A stretch of DNA of 64,000 bases from Tethya wilhelma (GCA_964030475.1 CAXIPT010000002.1:854903-918902), one strand, 5' to 3'. Positions 1 through 11,789 are shown, counted from the stretch's first letter. The notes: a model not told the origin generated them from the sequence alone. Numbers and translations: made by a program.

Positions 1-2398
1 CGTGACTTGGAATACATTGATTCAAAGTTTAAACATGGCAGACAAAACAGAGGTAGCTAAAGAGCTCCAAAAAATATTATTCCAATGATATTTGCATGAG
101 AAATAACTACTGTACTCCTACACATGCATAGTCAGTACAAATACTGTTACAAACATCATTGGAATTAACTCCTCAAAGAAGACAGTAACCCTCCTGGCCT
201 ACTGGAGAGGATGGCTTGTCCATCGTCACGAGAAGAGGAGTGCTGTCTGAAACATTAGACTGAGAGTAGAGAAAGCCAACAGTGAGGCCAGGACATTAAA
301 CAGCTTACGAGCATGACTGCCACACATCCTTGACCAGCTATTGAGGAGCAAGTACCTCTCAACAGCAGCTAACATTCGTATATGAAGGGATTGTTGTGAG
401 TACTGGCAAGGAGCTTTTCTCTTAGCATTTTATACATTGTATGGATTATGTAATCATGATTTAATTGATTTGTATTCTATAAATAGTAGCAATCCAGCAT
501 CTCTAATGGTGTCTTGTGGGTGCCGTGCTTGTAGTCACCACATTTTACATGTCATTAATGTGGTTGTTTGTTCAATGTACTTTAACTCCATTATTTGGCT
601 TACTTGGTCTCAAATTGTCCCATCAACCAGTTTCAACATGCGTAAATGATTGCTGTATTTACTGACTGTAGAAATTAAACAATGCCAGAGGCACTTGCAT
701 GAACCTATGCTGTGATATAGCCTATTAGGTGATGGCTATCAATATTAGCAAGAGTATACTCTTGACATGAGTGATGTCTAAATTGTATATCCCAGTGACC
801 TCCCTCCTCCTACTCTCAGAGGTGATGACTGCTGTCTCTGGTGCCTGCAGTGAGTCTGTGGTGTCCTCTGGTGCTCAGGACATTCTCCTCAATCTGGTCA
901 CTCAGACTAATAGGAGTGCTGCCTCATTCCCATTATCTCATGTCAGGCTATGTCATAAGTTTTACAGTTACCATGTTTAGCCTCATTCCCAGGTTCTCAC
1001 CTTTGACCTTACACTCATGGCAACACAGCAAGCAGCAAGCGTCTAGCAAGACTAATTTTGCTGTACTCACCTTGCTCATTTTTATGGTTTTAGCAGCTCA
1101 ATTTGATCTATATGAATGCTAGCAGCGTTATTTTGGACTCATTGCAGCTTACAGTGGCCTGAGAATGTAGGGTGCGGGAGGCCTCACTCTCTACTGATGT
1201 TACTGATCAATATTTTTCAACACCAGATTGTGCCCCTACAATCATTTATGAGAACAAAGATCTGCTACTGAGAAGAGACTTCGAGCTACTTCTGTCCTCC
1301 GCTCTGACACACCCATCGTCGCAATAATTGCTAAATTGGTCTCGTGGAGGAAAATCTGGGAAAGTGCTCAAGATTATGGTGTCAAGGGAACAAGAAAAGT
1401 GCAGTCAGTTTTCAGAGAACTTTGTTGGCCACCTGTGCAACAATCAGATATTTGAACACAGTTTCTCATCGCACCTTTTTGCGTGTCACCAATCTGGTTC
1501 TGCACAAAACCCTCACAGAGGTCGTACACATGTCCCTTACATCCTCTCTGAATATGAATGTTGTTTTATCTCTGGGTTCAAATCTGAGCGGATGTGCCAA
1601 GAACTGTTCTTTTTTTTTAATTCTTAAAGTTGTTAGCTAAATCATCAGTTGATTTTTATTTGTGTGTCTCGTTAATGTAATACTATAGCTATGTTCTATA
1701 CTCATAATATTGTACGGCCATACCCCCAGTGGGTCAGTTAACGTTGCTTTTATATGAACCTTCGTTTGATTCTACGTGGATAGATGACCTTTAAACTCTA
1801 CCTACAGAGATAGCTAAATTGTAGTACACATACATACCAAGTCTCACTCATTTTCAAGTTGTCTCACTCCTAAAAGTGCTCAATACTTGTATTATGTCAA
1901 TGAAATCTCACTCTTTGTGCTCTATACTGCTTTTATGTACTAAGATAATAAATTTATATTGTACGTATACAAAATCTCATTCATTTTACTTGGTAGCTCT
2001 AAGGTACATGAACTTATATACTAAATTTCAAAGCTTTTTAGTTTTTGTTTAGGCCTTTTTAAATGAAAATGAGTATCAAGGAATGTAGTGTGTACTTCGT
2101 GCTGTCAAAGTTGGCTTAACAGTTCTGGTTCACTGGAAATACTTTTCAAGTATAAGTATTAAAGTCAGTTAGGAAGTATAAGTACGTACGTTAGAGAACG
2201 AAAATGGCACTATGGTGGCTTTCCACTAGCGCTCTCTACGAGTGCTGAAGAAAGTTTTTGTGAGTTTTAGGTCTTGGTAATCTGTCAGTAAGAGCCTCTG
2301 AGCAACTTTGAAGGTTCAATTTTTTGAGTAGAATTTTTTATTGTGTCTATGAGACAGTCGGCCCATTCATACGTATGATATAGATTTTTTAGAGGATT
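1..2398. other. AT-rich stretch without a confident gene
   Basis: Apart from the possible fragment at 1258-1452, I see no reading frame with family-like motifs here. The longest frames are short, overlap each other and lack composition or motifs typical of protein. The stretch is probably old repeat and intergenic DNA. Confidence 0.5.
1258..1452 (+). pseudogene. possible fragment of an unrecognised protein
   Basis: An open stretch of about 65 codons reads with protein-like composition and contains VSWRKIWESAQDYGVKGTRK and, further on, FRELCWPP before a stop. It has no start codon or clear splice sites, so it would be an internal or terminal piece. The run resembles predicted proteins that I recall from sponge and cnidarian genomes, but I cannot name the family or assign a function. 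It could be chance. No neighbouring frame within 1 kb clearly extends it. Confidence 0.25.
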
Positions 2399-3775
2399 AA
2401 AGTTGATTCAATTCGTAACCCCTGTATATAAATCCTACTGGCAATAATCCCATTCATATTCAGTACTTATGAGCGACATGCTAGTTTGGCCTAGGTTTAG
2501 CAATTCATAACAAATTGGATATCGTTTGAATGCTCTCATCCCACAGAATATAATGGTATACCTCTCAGATCCATACGACCATTTTACTCTCAAAAGTAGA
2601 CAAGGTGTTTTTAGGTGCTTTTCTGTAATAAGACACATTTTGCATTATTATTAGTGAATGGTTTGTTCTTTAAAAATAGAACTTATACCATTATATTGAG
2701 CATAAAATGAACTTTCGAAGATTGTCATCTTGTAGGAAAATGTTGATGATGTAAAGTTGATTCAATTCATAGTTTTATACTAGTCCTACTGGCTAAATTA
2801 CCATTCATATTATGTATACTTATTGGCCAATTAAGTGCTAGTTTGGCCTCGGTTTAACAAAATGGATATGGTTTGAATGCTCTTATTGCACAAAATATAA
2901 TGATATACTTCTTAATTCGATACTGCCATCCTACTCTCAAATATAGACGTGTTTTAAGGTGCTTTTTTGTAATAAGTACACATTTTGGAATATTATCAAT
3001 CAGTGGTTTTTTGTATGAAAAAAGAAGTTATACCATTGTAACCAGCATAAAATGAGCTCTCGAATGATATATAGAATGCCATCTTCTAGATATATTAGGG
3101 CGATACAAAGTTGGTTCAATTCATAACTCCTGTATAAGCCCTACTGGCAATAGTCCCATTCATATTCAGTACTTAAAGGCGAGGTTCTAGTTTGGCCTAG
3201 GTTTAGCAAAATGGATATTATTTCAATGCTCTCCTTACACAGAATGTATTTGTATACTTCTCATTTCCATACAACCATCCTACTATGAAAAAAAGACAAT
3301 AGTTACTTAGGTAATAGGTACACATTTTACTATCAGTGAATGGTATATTTTTTGAAAATAAAACTTGTACCATTGTAACCAGCATGAAACATGCTTTCAA
3401 ATGATAGACAGAATGCCATCTTTTAGATATGTTTAGATGATACAAAGTTGGTTTAATTCATAACACCTGTAAGTCCTACTAGCAATAGTACCATTCATAT
3501 TCAGTACTTATAAGTGAGGTGCTAGTTGGGACTAGGTTTAGCAATTCTTAACAAAATCAATGTTGTTTGAATGCTCTTATATATTGCACAAAATGTAATG
3601 ATATACCTCTCAAATCCATACCACCATCCTACTCTCAAATATAAAGAGGGTGTTTTTAGGTGCTTTTTTCTAATAAGTATATATTTTACATTACTATCAG
3701 TGAATGGTTTGTTCATGAAACTTGTACCATAGTAACCAACATTAAATGAACTTTCAAATAAGTTAGCATTTAAAG
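2399..3775. repeat. tandem satellite, four units of about 340-354 bp
   Basis: The phrase AAAGTTGRTTYAATTC starts at 2399, 2753, 3107 and 3444, giving periods of 354, 354 and 337 bp. Each unit then repeats the same order of landmarks: a TCCTACTGGC-like block, CCATTCATATT, GCTAGTTTGG, TTTGAATGCTCT, ACTCTCAAA, AGGTGCTTTT and ACCATTRTA. Units are clearly diverged by substitutions and small indels. Short open frames inside the array are shadows of the repeat and are not genes. Confidence 0.85.
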
Positions 3776-4376
3776 GTTAAAGGCCAGTTAATGATGGGGA
3801 GCATTAAATAGAATCCAGACGCATGTGCAGATCAGAAGCAATTTGAAGCTTAGTTCTTGCCAATTGAAGTTTTGGCCTCCAAGCCAATCTAGACTAGGAG
3901 TTGACTAATGTGTACCCCTATCAGGTATACGCGGAAGGTCCACACATGCTGCAGCAGCCTACAAGCGTGGCACTGAAGCTAACAGCACCTGGCCGGAAGC
4001 AGCCTTCCGTGCAACAGCAGACAGCTAGAGAGAAACTGTGACAGCTCACAGCAGTCAACAAAAGCAAAAAACAGACCCAGATGCCTTCACACCAGGCAAA
4101 AACTGGTCCTATTCTTCGCGCTCCCGCTGACCAGCTGGTAGTAAGCTGGTAGTACTTCACCCAAGCCACGTGCTCCACTCGTCTGATCAGCTGATCACAA
4201 GCAACCTAGTATCTCCGAACCTTGACCCCAAACGTAGTGGGAATAGCTCCACCTAAGCCACAAAATTTGCCACGAAGTTTGCAACTACCTGAGAGGTCAG
4301 AACGCTAACCAGAGAGTCACTGCGTTTCCACCTGAACAGTCATAACCTGTCAACCAAAGGAAATAAGCCAGAACTC

Positions 4377-5412
4377 GTGGAGAGGCTGACAGAACTCATC
4401 AAGCAACAGCCAAGCTTAAGCAGTAAGTCACCAAGTGGGTCATCTGCCTATCCCACAAGTGACAAAAAACAGAGTTCCAGTGACCAAGGCACCACCAACT
4501 CTGACACAAGCAATCCAGATCCCACCCCCCCTCCACGGTCGGGCCACAAGAGGAGAGCCAAGCACTCAAGGCAACACAGCTCCAAGAAGAGAAGACAGTA
4601 TTCATCACTCCCTACTCCCAGCCACAAAAGGAAGTGCCACAGCCAGTCTTCTTCCATGTCAGACTCAGATTCTTCTCATGCTCATCCGACAGCAGTAGTG
4701 AGTGCAGCCGCTCACCTCGCCAACAACACAAACATCACCAGAGGAGCAAAACAGGCAAAGCAGGCCTTGGTACAGCACAGTACAATCCACTGTCACATGG
4801 GTGCCTCCCCGTATTCAAGACCGTATCAAAAGAGGTAAGTGTGTGCACTTCGATAAACTCGTCCTACCTAAGGGTACTATACCCACTCCCCACATGGGCT
4901 GTACCACCCAAAAGAAAAAACACAGTAGCAATTGCCAAGTAGAAGATGTCATCACATGGCTTGAGGCATGGAATCACTACTTCTGTGTGTATATAGCCTC
5001 ATCCCAAATTATCAGCTGCTCTGGAACTAGCGATCGAAGTACCAGACAATCATGGTCATGTTCTTCGCTAACCACCCAGCACAACATCGACTATGATGAC
5101 CTCTTCCGACAGGCAGCTGCAAAAGATCACACTCTGCATTGGGATGCGATAAAGGATGAAATCTTTGCGTGGACGATCTCCAAACCAGTTAAGTCAGGCC
5201 ATTTCTTTCGTGCCACAGACCGACCCTCAATTGCAAGCCTCCTGGGACCACCACCCAATCCCACACCAGCCAACAAGGCTACCCACACTGACGATGGCAA
5301 GGAAATCTGCAAGTGATTCAACAGCGCTAAGTGTACAAAGGGTGACGAGTGTATCTTTGCACACACCTGCTGGCACCGAGGATGCCAGGGTCCACACCCT
5401 GGTCGTTGGAGC
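4377..5412 (+). pseudogene. Gag-like protein of DIRS-type element, broken
   Basis: The first part is an Arg/Ser/Lys-rich low-complexity region (about residues 50-110) that suits a nucleic-acid-binding Gag. A frame change near 4830 leads to a conserved-looking middle region that includes VEDVITWLEAWNHYF and YDDLFRQAA, then a CCCH-like finger around 5310-5400 (Cys-Lys-stop-Phe-Asn, then CTKGDECIFAHTC). The finger contains an in-frame TGA. Gag proteins of DIRS and Ngaro elements commonly end in such a finger, and this one would package element RNA. The frameshifts and the stop mean it is not functional. Overlapping minus-strand frames here are shadows. Confidence 0.6.
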
Positions 5413-5419
5413 CACACCA

Positions 5420-5743
5420 ACAACTATCAGGCACAGTATCCATTCAGTGGTAGCAATAGTCGCAGCTGTACTAACCTGGGGTGGTCAATGGAAGAGGAAA
5501 TGCATCCACTTCTACTGCGACAACCTGTCAATAGTCCAAGCCTGGGAAGCCAAACACCCCAAACTCCTTGCACTCATGTGTGTTTTATTTCTGTTTGCTG
5601 CCCAAAACAACTTCACCATCTCACTCAAACACCTTGCAGTGAAATCCAATGACCTGGCAGATGCACTATCTTGCAAACAATTTAATCGCTTTTTTCTCTC
5701 GCTCCACAGAACCAACAGCCACACCTCAAACAGCTTTGAATGA
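5420..5743 (+). pseudogene. RNase H remnant of DIRS-type element
   Basis: The frame contains AIVAAVLTWGGQWKRK, then FYCDNLSIVQAWEAK and VKSNDLADALSC. These match the RNase H end of DIRS/Ngaro polyproteins, where the Asp of the YCDN motif and the Asp of NDLADALS are active-site positions. In a complete element this domain follows a reverse transcriptase, but here it is joined to Gag sequence. It overlaps the start of the tyrosine recombinase in another frame, which is the normal arrangement in DIRS elements. Confidence 0.65.
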
Positions 5744-6665
5744 ACAGCTCAGAGATTTGCTCCACTCAGTCTCTGCACTCGCACCATGCACCCACACAAC
5801 CTACTCTGCAGGAATCCAGCAATTCCTAGAATTCTGCCACCGACACCAAGTACCACCACTATACCAGCCACAAAGGATATATCCTTGTGTACTTTGCAAC
5901 TGACCTCAGCAGGTCTCTTGCACTGGCATCACTCAAGATATACACAGAAGCAGTTGGCAACCTCCACTGGCAGAATGGCCTGCACACCTCAATGATAGGC
6001 TCCGGCTTGTCATCAGAGGGGCAGAGAGAGCACACCACCTGGGATATACTACCAAACGGCACCAATTACTATCAAACCGCTATCATCATTACTTACTACG
6101 TTTCATCGCTCCCGAGCCTACAGAAAGCGAACCAAACTCATGTTGGCTGCTTTCTACGGTTTTTGAGAGTGAGTGAATTCACAGTGCCTTCTCATAGACG
6201 CTTTAACTCTCACTTACATCCAAGCAGGGAAGACATCGCATGGACAAGCAAGTACACTCTGAACAAATCCAAGACAGACCAGTTACTGCGAGGGCAAGCC
6301 ATATACCTTCCACGAACGGGAAACAAGATATGCCCACATGCTGCTATGTCTTCCTACTTAGAGGTCACATCCAAGCCCTCACCTCTAGTGATGGCACCCC
6401 ACTCATAAGACAGACCTCACTCATAAGACAGACCACTCATAAGACAATCCTTCCTGAAACACCTCAGAAAGTTGCTCCACCGAACAGGGCATCACCCAAA
6501 ACATTACAACACACATTTCGAATAGGTGCAGCCACCTCGGCCGCCCAGGCAGGTCTGTCATCATTGACATAAAGCTTCTCTGCAGATGGCAGAGCTCAGC
6601 ATACAGCACCTACATCCACACATGGTACAGCCAGCAAGCATAAACTCTTTGCTGCCAAACTCTCT
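5700..6665 (+). pseudogene. tyrosine recombinase of DIRS-type element, frameshifted
   Basis: The N-terminal core-binding region is visible at 5740-5900 (TYSAGIQQFLEFCHRHQ). The catalytic part follows in a second frame at 5887-6408 with FLRVSEFT, carrying the first catalytic Arg. A third frame at 6240-6572 carries LQHTFRIGAATSAAQAG, the His-x-x-Arg box. After one in-frame stop, WQSSAYSTYIHTW contains the likely nucleophilic Tyr near 6605. All four signature positions (R, H, R, Y) can still be read, but three frame changes and a stop break the gene. In live elements this enzyme integrates the circular cDNA. Confidence 0.7.
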
Positions 6666-6714
6666 TTGCCCGTAGCAGCTAATGCTAGTGAAGCATCACT
6701 TGTTTACCTATTAA

Positions 6715-7298
6715 GTGAAGGCACCTATGGTGCATAAGCCTCGGCGCACTCAACTAACATGCACAACTACTAAAACAGTCATGTATGCATGACCCATGTG
6801 GATAGTCTGCTGAGCCAGCCAAGCGGCAAATCATCAAGTTCTAGCCTGCTGCATAACAACCTCTGCTTGTGCAAATTATACTGCAGATTGCTAAGTACTG
6901 AGCTAGATACAACTATGTCTATGATGGATACTTGTACAAAAAGTATTATATCACTATATTCAGCTTGCAATCATTGAGTTACTTACCTGTCCAAGCACCT
7001 ATGGCTACCAAACTCAAGTAGCTATAGGCTCAGGAGTCCATGATTCAAGCGCTACTGTTTCTAGATAACGCACACTATACGGGGCGTGATCGATGGGTGC
7101 CGTTTTGAAGCTAAGCACTCAGAGAAGCACAAAAGCCTAAATCTCAGAAATTACAGCATTTTGCAAGATCAAATTTCTAGATAATTTGGATTTATGAACG
7201 GAAATACCTTCCATTTAGACTCTGGAGCTGCTGTTCTTCAGATAATCTATAGTAACAGACAGACAGACACAGACAAAACGACTACCATAATCCTCTAC
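6715..7298. repeat. dispersed repeat family A, copy 1 (about 0.6 kb)
   Basis: The stretch shares a series of blocks in the same order with 46366-46975: GGTGCATAAGCCTCGGC, TGAGTTACTTACCTG, TCTAGATAACGCACAC, AAGCACAAAAGCCT, ACAGCATTTTGCAA, an ACAGACAGAC tract, and AAAACGACTACCATAA. The AAGCCTCGGC near the start reappears inverted near the end of the 46.4 kb copy, so it may be a non-autonomous element with short inverted ends. A shorter copy of the second half lies at 29389-29646. No coding capacity is seen. Confidence 0.6.
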
Positions 7299-7360
7299 TT
7301 TCTTCTTTTTCTTTTTTGCCTCCACTAAAGGAGAGTTGCCCAACAGTACCAGGCCAGATA

Positions 7361-8125
7361 TTAAGATGGGTAAAGTTCGGAGAGTAGATCGAGGCGGTAC
7401 GATCTGAGCTTGTGAAGAAATTCTAAACAAAACTGTTGTAGCTCCGGTTGGGAAATCCAGTTAGTGCCAAGGACGATCTCTGTGAACTGATCAGGGCACG
7501 TGATGTGATCTGGAAGTAGGCCTAGAGTCACGAGAGAGGGTGGGGCAGCACTTATCAGCGAGCAACGTTTAGCTTCAAGTGCAGGGCAGGAGGTGATGAA
7601 ATGTTTCGCATCCTCCACAGGGGATAGACAAAGCTTACAGCTGGGGTCACCAGGTCTGCCAAAGCAGGAGCGACTTCTGAATCTTGAGCATTCGAATTCC
7701 AACTTCTAGCCCACTGCAACCTAATAGGAGGCGGAGTCTGAAATTGGCTTTCTTAAATTCTTAGTAAGGTGGTGTGAACCTACTGTAACACTCCAGAGTT
7801 GGGAGACCCTTCCTGGGACTAGTTCACAGTCAGAGATTCTATATTCATAGCAGTCATCCAGAAAGCTTAAGTAGGAGTTGCTTCTTATTCCACACAGAGG
7901 GTTTAGGAGGAGAATCAAGCAGATGTCCGGAAGATTAAGCTCGTCCAGTAACTTGTGAAAAGAGGGGATCACCCCTATCATACCTTTACCAATCCCTCTT
8001 GACAGGAGGATTATTCTTCTAGCAACACTGTGACCTGGAAGGTTGGCAATGGAGACTATGAAGTTTAGCTTACGGGTCTTAAGGTTAGTGTATTTTGAGT
8101 GGGCTGTACTTTTGCTATCGCTAAT
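7361..8125 (-). pseudogene. C-terminal region of LINE ORF2 with Cys/His finger
   Basis: The minus-strand frame from about 8125 leads through LPGHSVARRIILLSRGIGKG and an alpha-helical region, changes frame near 7720, then reaches CKLCLSPVEDAKHFITSCP. This C-x2-C...H-x4-C pattern is the finger found after the reverse transcriptase in several LINE clades, where it is thought to help nucleic-acid binding. The reading is continuous with the RT side once the insertion at 8137-9086 is removed. The frame change and a stop show that the copy is dead. Confidence 0.7.
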
Positions 8126-8136
8126 TTAATTAGTGA

Positions 8137-9086
8137 ATCGTGAAGGGGTGTGTCCAAGATTTCTATATCAAAATATACAATTGAAAATAAAAGTGTTCAG
8201 GAGGTGCTGGAGATCATTTTCGTGCAAAAACTAGCGACCGGAAGTTGTCTTCGAACAAGTGACCAGAAATTAGACCACATCAAAGTACTTAGCATTCTTT
8301 GAAAACCGCGGACCGCAGGCACTTAAAAAAAACAAAACAAAACAAAAAAACAGAAAAATTAAACATAAAATAGTGTATGGGTGTGTCTTGTGCATGCAAT
8401 AGGATGGCTGTGTAGTGATATGCATGAAAATGTGCAGCAAGTTTGCAGGATGGCTAGCGGAGAGTGTGTGCCAGCTGTGACTTCGAAGCTTGGTGGGCGT
8501 GTCCAACCAAGCGTGTGTTGAGTGTGATTAACTTTTGACCTCTGACCTTTGACCCCTTTGCCACCTAGGCGAACTCAAAGTGAGTCTGTACAGGAAAAGT
8601 TGAATTTGACAGGGCTGTATAAAGTGGAAAGGAGAGAGAGGCAGTGAGGTATGTGAGCTTGTAGGGTGTTTGTGTGTCTTGAATATCATGTTGAGTTTTT
8701 GACTGGGTGGGAATCAGTTTTCCTGTTTACCTGTTATACATTTTGTGAGAGAATGTGGTTATCAAAAGTGTATACATAGTATAAAAAGCATTCTACAGAC
8801 TTGATGAGCAGTTTTTTGCTTTTTTTCAGCGTACATTTTTTCATTCATCTGTTGTCTTTCAAGCCGCCTAGTTGTTGTTCCCTGTGAGTGAGTGGCAATG
8901 GCAGAAAAATCCATTTTAGAGAGCAACTTAATTTGACCTTTGACCCTTTTGAGCAATAATCAGCCATTTTGAGACCAAATCCTCTCGGCTTTGAGATAGT
9001 ATCAATAGTTTCTATGAGCCTATGAATATTATTACTGTTTTAGTTTGATCCCCGCCCACTCAAAAACCTCTAACCTTAATTAGTGA
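8137..9086. mobile_element. 950-bp insertion in a LINE, flanked by 11-bp target duplication
   Basis: The 11-mer TTAATTAGTGA occurs at 8126-8136 and again at 9076-9086. Removing one copy with the DNA between joins the LINE frame perfectly (SDIDSLIK on one side, LAIAKSTAHSKY on the other). This shows that it is an insertion with an 11-bp duplication. No inverted ends or coding frame were recognised. It carries two copies of TGACCTTTGACCC (8543 and 8934). The class is uncertain: a duplication of this length fits Mutator-like elements or retroposons. Confidence 0.8.
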
Positions 9087-10271
9087 GTCAATATCAGAAG
9101 ATCCTATAACTGAATGAAGGGAGGAGGAGGGGCATCTGGTTGGTAGGCCCTGGATGGTGCAGAGGATCTTCCTGTGTACCCTCTCCAGCATCAAGATCTC
9201 TGTCTTAGTTGGAATCCAGAATTCAGCCCCATACAGAAGAATGGGGATGGCGATCTAGATGTACAGATGATGAGAGGTGGAGGGATGGAAACAGCCGAAA
9301 CGAGCACCCACTGCAAAAAATGCACTACGACCAGATGTGCATCCTGCCGCAGCTCAATGAATGTTAGTATTATGGACAAAAGGTGCTTGATGTCATCCAC
9401 CTCCTTGACCAGATCGTCCCCAAGTGACCATTTTCTACAGCTCCTACCAGCTGATGTTGAGGCCTTGGACTCACCAAACACCATGATTGCAGATTCAGTC
9501 TGTAGTGCCACTTCTTAGGATAGGAAGCCACCACATCCAGCATGGATTGAAGCTCCTCTTGAGAGCTTGCTATGAGAGCAAGATCGTCGGCATACATAGG
9601 TGCTCCGCAATAAACATCACCAATACAAGCTCCCAGGCCTGATTTGGAAAGCAAGTCGAGGAGTTCATCGACAAACAAGCAGTAGAGGAATGACGAAAGA
9701 ACACCCCCCCACCTAACTCTTTGTTTGATGGAGAATGTAGAAGATTCGCCGCCTTCCGAGCTGCTGCAAGATTGGTACCAGCTTCTGATAAGATTCCATA
9801 AGTGGCCTTGTATCCCTTTGTGATAAATCTTGAGGAGACTGTCATGCCATACTGTGTCAAAGGCTTTTCCCACGTCCAAAAAAGCAACGTAAGCTTTCTT
9901 GTCATCATCTCTGATTGATTGAATAGCTTCTTGAAGGACAAATGGCAGCTATGGTTGGGTTGAAAGCCACCTTGGAGAGGATTGAGACTGGGAGGATTCT
10001 CCTGGTGAAGTATACGAAGTAGAATGAGTTTCTCAAGGACCTTGCTTACGTTTGACATAATCGTAATCCCTCTATAGTTGGAAGGGTTAGTAAGATCTTT
10101 ATGCTGGTTCTTGGGGATGGGAATGATGTAGCCTTTCCTAAACGATTGAGGAACTAGACCTAACTTGAAGATGGCATTGAAAAGACATGTAAGGTGTTCA
10201 GAGAGGGCCAAGCCTCCATGTATGAGGTGTTCCGGAGTGATCTCATCCAGACCACATGCTTGAGAGATTGT
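9087..10271 (-). pseudogene. reverse transcriptase domain of LINE ORF2
   Basis: Minus-strand motifs in order are ACGLDEITPEHL, KGYIIPIPKNQHKD with NYRGITIMSN, LQGGFQPNHSC, then after a frame change DVGKAFDTVWHDSLL, and MYADDLALIASS carrying the catalytic Asp pair. After the thumb comes PILLYGAEFWIPTKTEILML near 9230-9170. These are the standard blocks of a non-LTR reverse transcriptase, which copies element RNA at the nicked target. At least two frame changes break it. The first residues predicted upstream of 10271 come from the inserted element at 10272-10637 and do not belong to it. Confidence 0.85.
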
Positions 10272-10637
10272 CAGTGGCGTATCCAGCATGGTGCTCAGGG
10301 TGCTCGAGCATCCCCCTGGCTCAGAAAATAATGACGTCATCTTACGTAAAGCAGCGCTCAAGACAAAAGCGCAGTTCAATGAATTATGCTTGAAATAAAT
10401 AAAATATAAGCTAATAAGACTTTAAATTCACTTTCAAGAGTGAAATTTTACATAAGATTGAAGAAAAAGCCGAAATAACTGCAGAACACGATGCCATCTC
10501 CGGTGCGATCGCATGAATAACTATTAATAATTTTGCTCACGTGATGCAAAAGTGGGCATGGTCACCCCAAAATTTCCGGGCGCTTCGCACCCACATTATA
10601 TCAGCAACCCATAACTGAAATCCTAGATACGCCACTG
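10272..10637. mobile_element. 366-bp non-autonomous DNA transposon, 5-bp target duplication
   Basis: The ends are inverted repeats: CAGTGGCGTATCCAG at the left and the reverse complement of CAGTGGCGTATCTAG at the right. The pentamer ATTGT flanks both sides (10267-10271 and 10638-10642). Termini of the CAGTGGCGTA type are common in hAT-like elements. A 5-bp duplication is unlike the usual 8 bp but agrees with the related copy at 48540-48922. Its left end supplies false N-terminal codons to the interrupted LINE frame. Confidence 0.85.
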
Positions 10638-10642
10638 ATTGT

Positions 10643-11778
10643 ACTACCTCAGATACTTCCTCAGTTGTAAATGGAATAAACTCCTCAGAGTTGCAGTTGG
10701 CCGTAATCTCAGAAAGAGCGCTGAGACCTTCTGCAGAAAAGCACCATCATAACCAGAAGAGGTGGGAGTGGCTAGGTCGGAGAAATAGTTAGCCCAAGTC
10801 TCACGGATGGCCTCTCCTCAGGACTCGCAGTCATTGTAGTGGAGGGTGTTGGTAGGTTCATGCACGGAGCCTTGGAATTTCACGGAAAAGCTTGGAGGAG
10901 TCGGTACAGTTAACTGATTGAAGAATCTCTCCGTTGCTGTTGGTGGTTTCTTAGCTTCGCTCTGAACTTGGCTTTTTCTTCCTTGTAGTGTAGTGTGCAT
11001 GAACTGGGTGATCACAACTTCGGGGTCGTCCAGCAGAGACCCAAAGTTTGTATGCTCTCTTAGACCTATTGTGTGCTATAGTGAGCTCTCTTGTCCAGCC
11101 AGGCTTGAGTTGAGGTAAGAAGCGTTTGCCGGGGATGCTGTTTCTAGCCGCATGAAGCATAGCAGAGGTGATGGTGTCCATGTAAGAGTCAATATCATCA
11201 AATGAAGCGTCTTCAGAGAGTCTGGGGATGTTACTTAGAGCTTCTTGAACTGCTTTGGTGTAGTTCTGGCTAATCTCCTCCTTGGAGACTTTCGACCAGT
11301 TGGAAACAAAGGACTTTTTGTGGCTTGACAAAACAGAAGGTTGAGAAGGAAAACAGCACTGCAATGAGCAAACCACAGGGAGATGATCCGACATATTCAA
11401 CGGATTCTCATTCAAAACAGATGTCGAGTGGAAATTCTTCCGAATGTGTTCAGGAATAAGGATATGGTCAATGGTGCTGAAGGAGTCATGTGCATCGCTA
11501 TGAGAGGAGAGATTACCCGGGTAGGAAGAGCACCTATCACTGATGTGTAGTGACTTGAGGTTCCACCTATTAAGATACCTGGCCAGAATTCTGCCTTGCT
11601 CATTCGTACTCATGGTGCAGAATGGGCCTCCAAGGGGTCCCAGATCAGCGTTTAGATCGCCAAGAATAATTATGTCGTTGTCAAACGCTAGAAAACCAAA
11701 AACGTAGTCAAGGTAGTCCAACGTTTCTTTGAACTCATCCATGCAGCCAGACCGGGTTGGTAGATACCACCTAAACAA
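10643..11778 (-). pseudogene. apurinic-type endonuclease and linker of LINE ORF2
   Basis: The minus-strand frame reads RSGCMDEFKETLDYL, NDIIILGDLNADLG, then SFSTIDHILIP and LNMSDHLPVVC. These match the GDxN, D-H-I and SDH-P blocks of exonuclease/endonuclease/phosphatase fold endonucleases that nick the target DNA for LINE insertion. The most N-terminal catalytic blocks are absent because the element is truncated near 11785. The linker towards the RT (10643-10950) is coding-like (EEFIPFTTEEVSEVV) but shifted in frame. Confidence 0.8.
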
Positions 11779-11789
11779 ATCACTCCAAC

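Larger units (their letters stand above)
4377..6665 (+). mobile_element. degenerate DIRS/Ngaro-type retroelement lacking its reverse transcriptase
   Basis: Remnants of a Gag, an RNase H and a tyrosine recombinase follow each other on the plus strand in the order typical of DIRS-like elements. No reverse transcriptase palm motif (YxDD) occurs between Gag and RNase H. The Gag zinc finger near 5310-5400 runs almost directly into RNase H sequence at about 5440, so roughly the whole RT is missing. The three coding pieces lie in different frames with internal stops. Terminal repeats were not recognised, so the limits given are those of the coding remnants. Confidence 0.75.
7361..11778 (-). mobile_element. 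non-LTR retrotransposon with nested insertions
   Basis: Reading leftward on the minus strand there is an apurinic-type endonuclease, a reverse transcriptase and a C-terminal Cys/His motif, the standard layout of a LINE ORF2. Two unrelated insertions interrupt it: 10272-10637 just upstream of the RT core and 8137-9086 before the C-terminal region. Removing the 8.1-9.1 kb insertion restores a continuous frame across the junction. The 5' part of the endonuclease and any ORF1 are missing, so the copy is 5'-truncated. The clade (Jockey, CR1 or L2-like) is not resolved by eye. Confidence 0.85.

Noticed and set aside
2399..3775. CRISPR-like array
   Set aside because: Units are about 350 bp, diverged and continuous, with no short repeat/spacer structure. 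It is a eukaryotic satellite.
4399..4657. Overlapping minus-strand frames opposite the Gag-like region
   Set aside because: They are mirror frames of the Arg/Ser-rich plus-strand region and have no independent motifs.
9570..10379. LINE reverse transcriptase starting at 10379
   Set aside because: Codons between 10272 and 10379 belong to an inserted transposon proven by its 5-bp duplication.
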